From positions 13,727 to 65,411 of the forward strand of contig DFSO01000013.1 in NCBI GenBank assembly GCA_002378665.1: DNA of 51,685 nt, in the 5' to 3' direction. A program made the translations under genes and the position numbers. The notes under the pieces were generated by a model. It saw only the letters and a list, made by a program, of their open reading frames with translations, was not told where the DNA came from and did no database searches. Of the stretch, positions 49,911 through 51,685 are shown piece after piece (within the stretch, counting starts at the first letter, position 1; each line of letters starts with the position of its first letter). The stretch comes from Loktanella sp. UBA3435. Lineage in GTDB: Bacteria > Pseudomonadota > Alphaproteobacteria > Rhodobacterales > Rhodobacteraceae.

Positions 49911-50794
49911 GCTTGTTGCTCCAACCGATCCATTAGGGCTTGCTTGGCGAGTTGGAACGCGCCGTCGAGGGCCGAGCCTTGTGGAGGGATCAATCCTTGG
50001 TTCGCACCTTTTGGCAGGTAGTCCGCGTAATGGGGGCCAACGCCGCCAGAGAGGCAGAGGGTGTCGCCGTTTTGGAAGCCCAAGCGGGTGAGGTTTCGCA
50101 TCAAGAAGGCCGCGCCTTTGCCCATGATTGCCCGCCCCCATGGGTCGTTTTCTTGTGCGCCTTTGATGATGTCTGGCGCAAGTGCCGCGTAGTCGCGCGG
50201 TGTTGCGCTTTGGCAGAATGTCACGATTTTATTTGGGTCTTGGTTGTATTTTTTAAAGATTTCGCGTGTGAGGGCTGTGTGTTCGGCAAGTCCATCAAAG
50301 CATAAAAGGACTTGTTCAAGGGCTGCCCGTCCGAGCCATGCGCCAGAGGCGTGATCGGAGACTTGGAACCCCCAACCGCCGACATAAGCGAATTTGCTTA
50401 CTTTGCTTGCTGCCGCGATGCTGCCTGTGCCGATGGAGAGTAAATAGCCATCTTTGCCGCCTAGCGCCCCCGTGATTGCGGTGGGGCGATCATCGGTCAC
50501 GGTGATTGTTTTATAGGGAAACGCTGCTGCGATTTTGTCGACCTCATTGCGGCCCATGACGCCAGCGAGGCCCACATGGACAGTTGCATCTGACGCCGAT
50601 AGGCCCGCTGTCTTCAACGCCACTTCAATCGTTGAAGCGACGTTTTGAATTGCGAGCGCAATGTCGGAGGTGGCGTTGGCTGGGCCCCCTTCGGCTTGGG
50701 CCAAAACACCGTCTGCCAAAGTCCCGACAGCGACCCTGCACCCTGTGCCGCCGCCATCGACCCCGATGAGTATTGAATGCTCTGAATGCGTCAT
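49907..50794 (-). CDS. BadF/BadG-type sugar kinase (N-acetylglucosamine kinase-like)
   Basis: ATP-dependent kinase of the ASKHA superfamily, 295 aa from the ATG at 50794. Phosphate loops are visible as LIGVDGGGTGCRVAVG (phosphate 1) and LSIGTGSIAAAS (phosphate 2), with GWGFQVSDHASGAWLGRAAL, the adenosine-site SGGVGPHYADYL and a catalytic Asp region in between. Relatives phosphorylate N-acetylglucosamine or glucosamine. Direct coupling to NagA (ATGA) argues that it makes the 6-phosphate that NagA deacetylates. Confidence 0.9.
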   Translation of the reverse strand: MTHSEHSILIGVDGGGTGCRVAVGTLADGVLAQAEGGPANATSDIALAIQNVASTIEVALKTAGLSASDATVHVGLAGVMGRNEVDKIAAAFPYKTITVTDDRPTAITGALGGKDGYLLSIGTGSIAAASKVSKFAYVGGWGFQVSDHASGAWLGRAALEQVLLCFDGLAEHTALTREIFKKYNQDPNKIVTFCQSATPRDYAALAPDIIKGAQENDPWGRAIMGKGAAFLMRNLTRLGFQNGDTLCLSGGVGPHYADYLPKGANQGLIPPQGSALDGAFQLAKQALMDRLEQQA

Positions 50795-50855
50795 GCGATA
50801 TCGATACGACACCTTGTTTGCGATGAACAGTCTCGGCTTGCCCGATAGCAGATGC

Positions 50856-51685
50856 TTATTCCAGTATCCGAAAGGTCGCCCGAATTTCTGCGTCTTGGTC
50901 GGGGCTGATATAGCAGGGGTGATAGTCGGCCAGAACCTCGTGCACCTTGGCCTTTGCGCGCGCCCATGCGTCGAGTGCGCCCTCTTCGGCCCAGACGCGC
51001 GGTTGGTTGCGGTCCGCGAGTTTAGGGTAGTGGTAGTCGCGCTCCATTGCCACGAAGGTATCGACTGAGCCAAGGAAATGCCCGTCGGTCAGGATTGACC
51101 TGCAGATGCTGTCTAAGGCGAGGTTTTCCTCGGTCACTTCGATACCGCGCAAGACGCGGTAGGTCATGGCGTGCATTTCGTCGTCGAGGATAAAGGCCTC
51201 GAAGCTGGCGCCAAGCAGGGCTGCGGTCATGCCTGAGCTTTCGTAAATCAGGTTGCCACCAGCGAGGGCTGCCGCCAAACTCGTCATGCCTTTCTCGACA
51301 CCGTATTGCGCGTCGATGGCTTTGGCGTCGGTCATGGAACAGGCGACGCCAGAGGGCAATCCGAGCCAGTTGGAGAGTTGCGCAGAGGCGGCGTTCAGCA
51401 CGGTTGTCTCTCCGCTGCCGCCCGCGAATGCCCCTGTGCGCAGATCTACGACGAGCGGCCAGTTGGAAAACACCATCGGGAAACCGGGTGAAATGACGTT
51501 GACCATCACGAGGCTGGCAATCGTTTCGGCGAGCGATTGCGCGAGGAAGCCTGCGAGGGTGGCAGGTGCCGTGGCCCCCGCTTGGGCTGCTACGATGCAG
51601 GACATCGGAATGTTATGCTCGATACATTTGTAGACGACGTCCACTGCGTCTTCGCCGAAACGCATCGGAGAAATAACGGGGCTAA
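50856..51685 (-). CDS. Trimethylamine methyltransferase (MttB)-family protein, N-terminus outside window
   Basis: C-terminal portion (at least 276 residues; the frame runs open to the window edge) of an MttB-superfamily corrinoid methyltransferase. Recognisable blocks are SPMRFGEDAVDVVYKCIEHNIP split across the edge, VAAQAGATAPATLAGFLAQSLAET, FSNWPLVVDLRTGAF and GSGETTVLNAASAQL, followed by MTDAKAIDAQYGVEKGM. No in-frame TAG is seen, so this part has no pyrrolysine. Non-pyrrolysine members include glycine betaine:corrinoid methyltransferases, and roseobacters have many copies of unknown substrate. It is 61 nt upstream of the kinase gene on the same strand, hence probably the first or an early gene of this operon. 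A complete gene start is not visible. Confidence 0.88.
   Translation of the reverse strand, partial: SPVISPMRFGEDAVDVVYKCIEHNIPMSCIVAAQAGATAPATLAGFLAQSLAETIASLVMVNVISPGFPMVFSNWPLVVDLRTGAFAGGSGETTVLNAASAQLSNWLGLPSGVACSMTDAKAIDAQYGVEKGMTSLAAALAGGNLIYESSGMTAALLGASFEAFILDDEMHAMTYRVLRGIEVTEENLALDSICRSILTDGHFLGSVDTFVAMERDYHYPKLADRNQPRVWAEEGALDAWARAKAKVHEVLADYHPCYISPDQDAEIRATFRILE

Noticed and set aside
50856..51685. Pyrrolysine-containing MttB
   Set aside because: No in-frame TAG in the visible part, and no pyl genes or methanogen-like context.

Overview
The window looks like chromosome of a marine alphaproteobacterium of the Rhodobacterales (roseobacter group). This rests on protein style and gene order only: leuC/leuD/leuB separated by small extra genes, rsfS-rlmH-gpmI-envC-ctpA in one line, HspQ, LolA, Tat and lipoprotein signals, GC-rich codons with Shine-Dalgarno-led starts, and many catabolic operons for methylated amines and polyols. 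No rRNA, tRNA, insertion sequence, phage gene or CRISPR array was seen. About 50 genes are packed tightly, many with 1-8 nt stop/start overlaps; no gene-free stretch exceeds about 300 nt.

Layout. 0.2-6.1 kb (minus strand): leucine biosynthesis leuC, leuD and leuB, interleaved with a small Tat-exported protein, a membrane protein and an exonuclease/phosphatase-fold protein. 6.3-9.8 kb: an MscS-type channel, a SOUL-family protein, a DUF2975 membrane protein with its small HTH partner, and a lipoprotein gene interrupted by an in-frame TGA. 9.9-14.9 kb (plus): a housekeeping run rsfS, rlmH, gpmI, an EnvC-like amidase activator and ctpA, closed by an intrinsic terminator. 14.9-16.6 kb: a methyltransferase and a cation transporter divergent from a ZntR/CueR-like MerR regulator, with a 19-bp-spaced MerR promoter.

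16.6-23.9 kb (minus): a six-gene, translationally coupled operon that reads as a betaine/dimethylglycine/sarcosine demethylation module: XRE-cupin regulator, LysE exporter, GFA (formaldehyde-handling) protein, a DMGDH-like flavoprotein, a homocysteine methyltransferase and a second DMGDH-like flavoprotein. 24-32.4 kb: a LacI regulator divergent from a phytanoyl-CoA-type dioxygenase, free methionine-R-sulfoxide reductase, thiolase, gamma-glutamyltransferase, HspQ, an AEC transporter, a lytic transglycosylase lipoprotein and LolA.

32.5-38.2 kb: a LysR regulator divergent from an unusual four-gene operon (aldehyde dehydrogenase, M19 dipeptidase-fold protein without its HxD metal site, an unknown 558-aa protein, and a DUF3726-like protein).

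38.2-51.7 kb: the most interesting region, a polyol/inosamine-like catabolic locus. One unit encodes a MocD-like membrane oxygenase/desaturase, a MocE-like Rieske ferredoxin and a PanB-like protein lacking the usual active-site residues, divergent from a LacI regulator across a perfect 12-bp inverted repeat. The other unit encodes IolB, a small membrane protein, an IolG/MocA dehydrogenase, a sugar ABC transporter, an IolE/MocC-like TIM-barrel protein, a second LacI paralogue, NagA, a BadF-type sugar kinase and the C-terminal part of an MttB-like methyltransferase. The combination resembles rhizopine (O-methyl-inosamine) catabolism but adds amino-sugar, PanB-like and MttB-like genes, which suggests a substrate that is methylated and possibly N-acetylated. 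That substrate assignment is inference.
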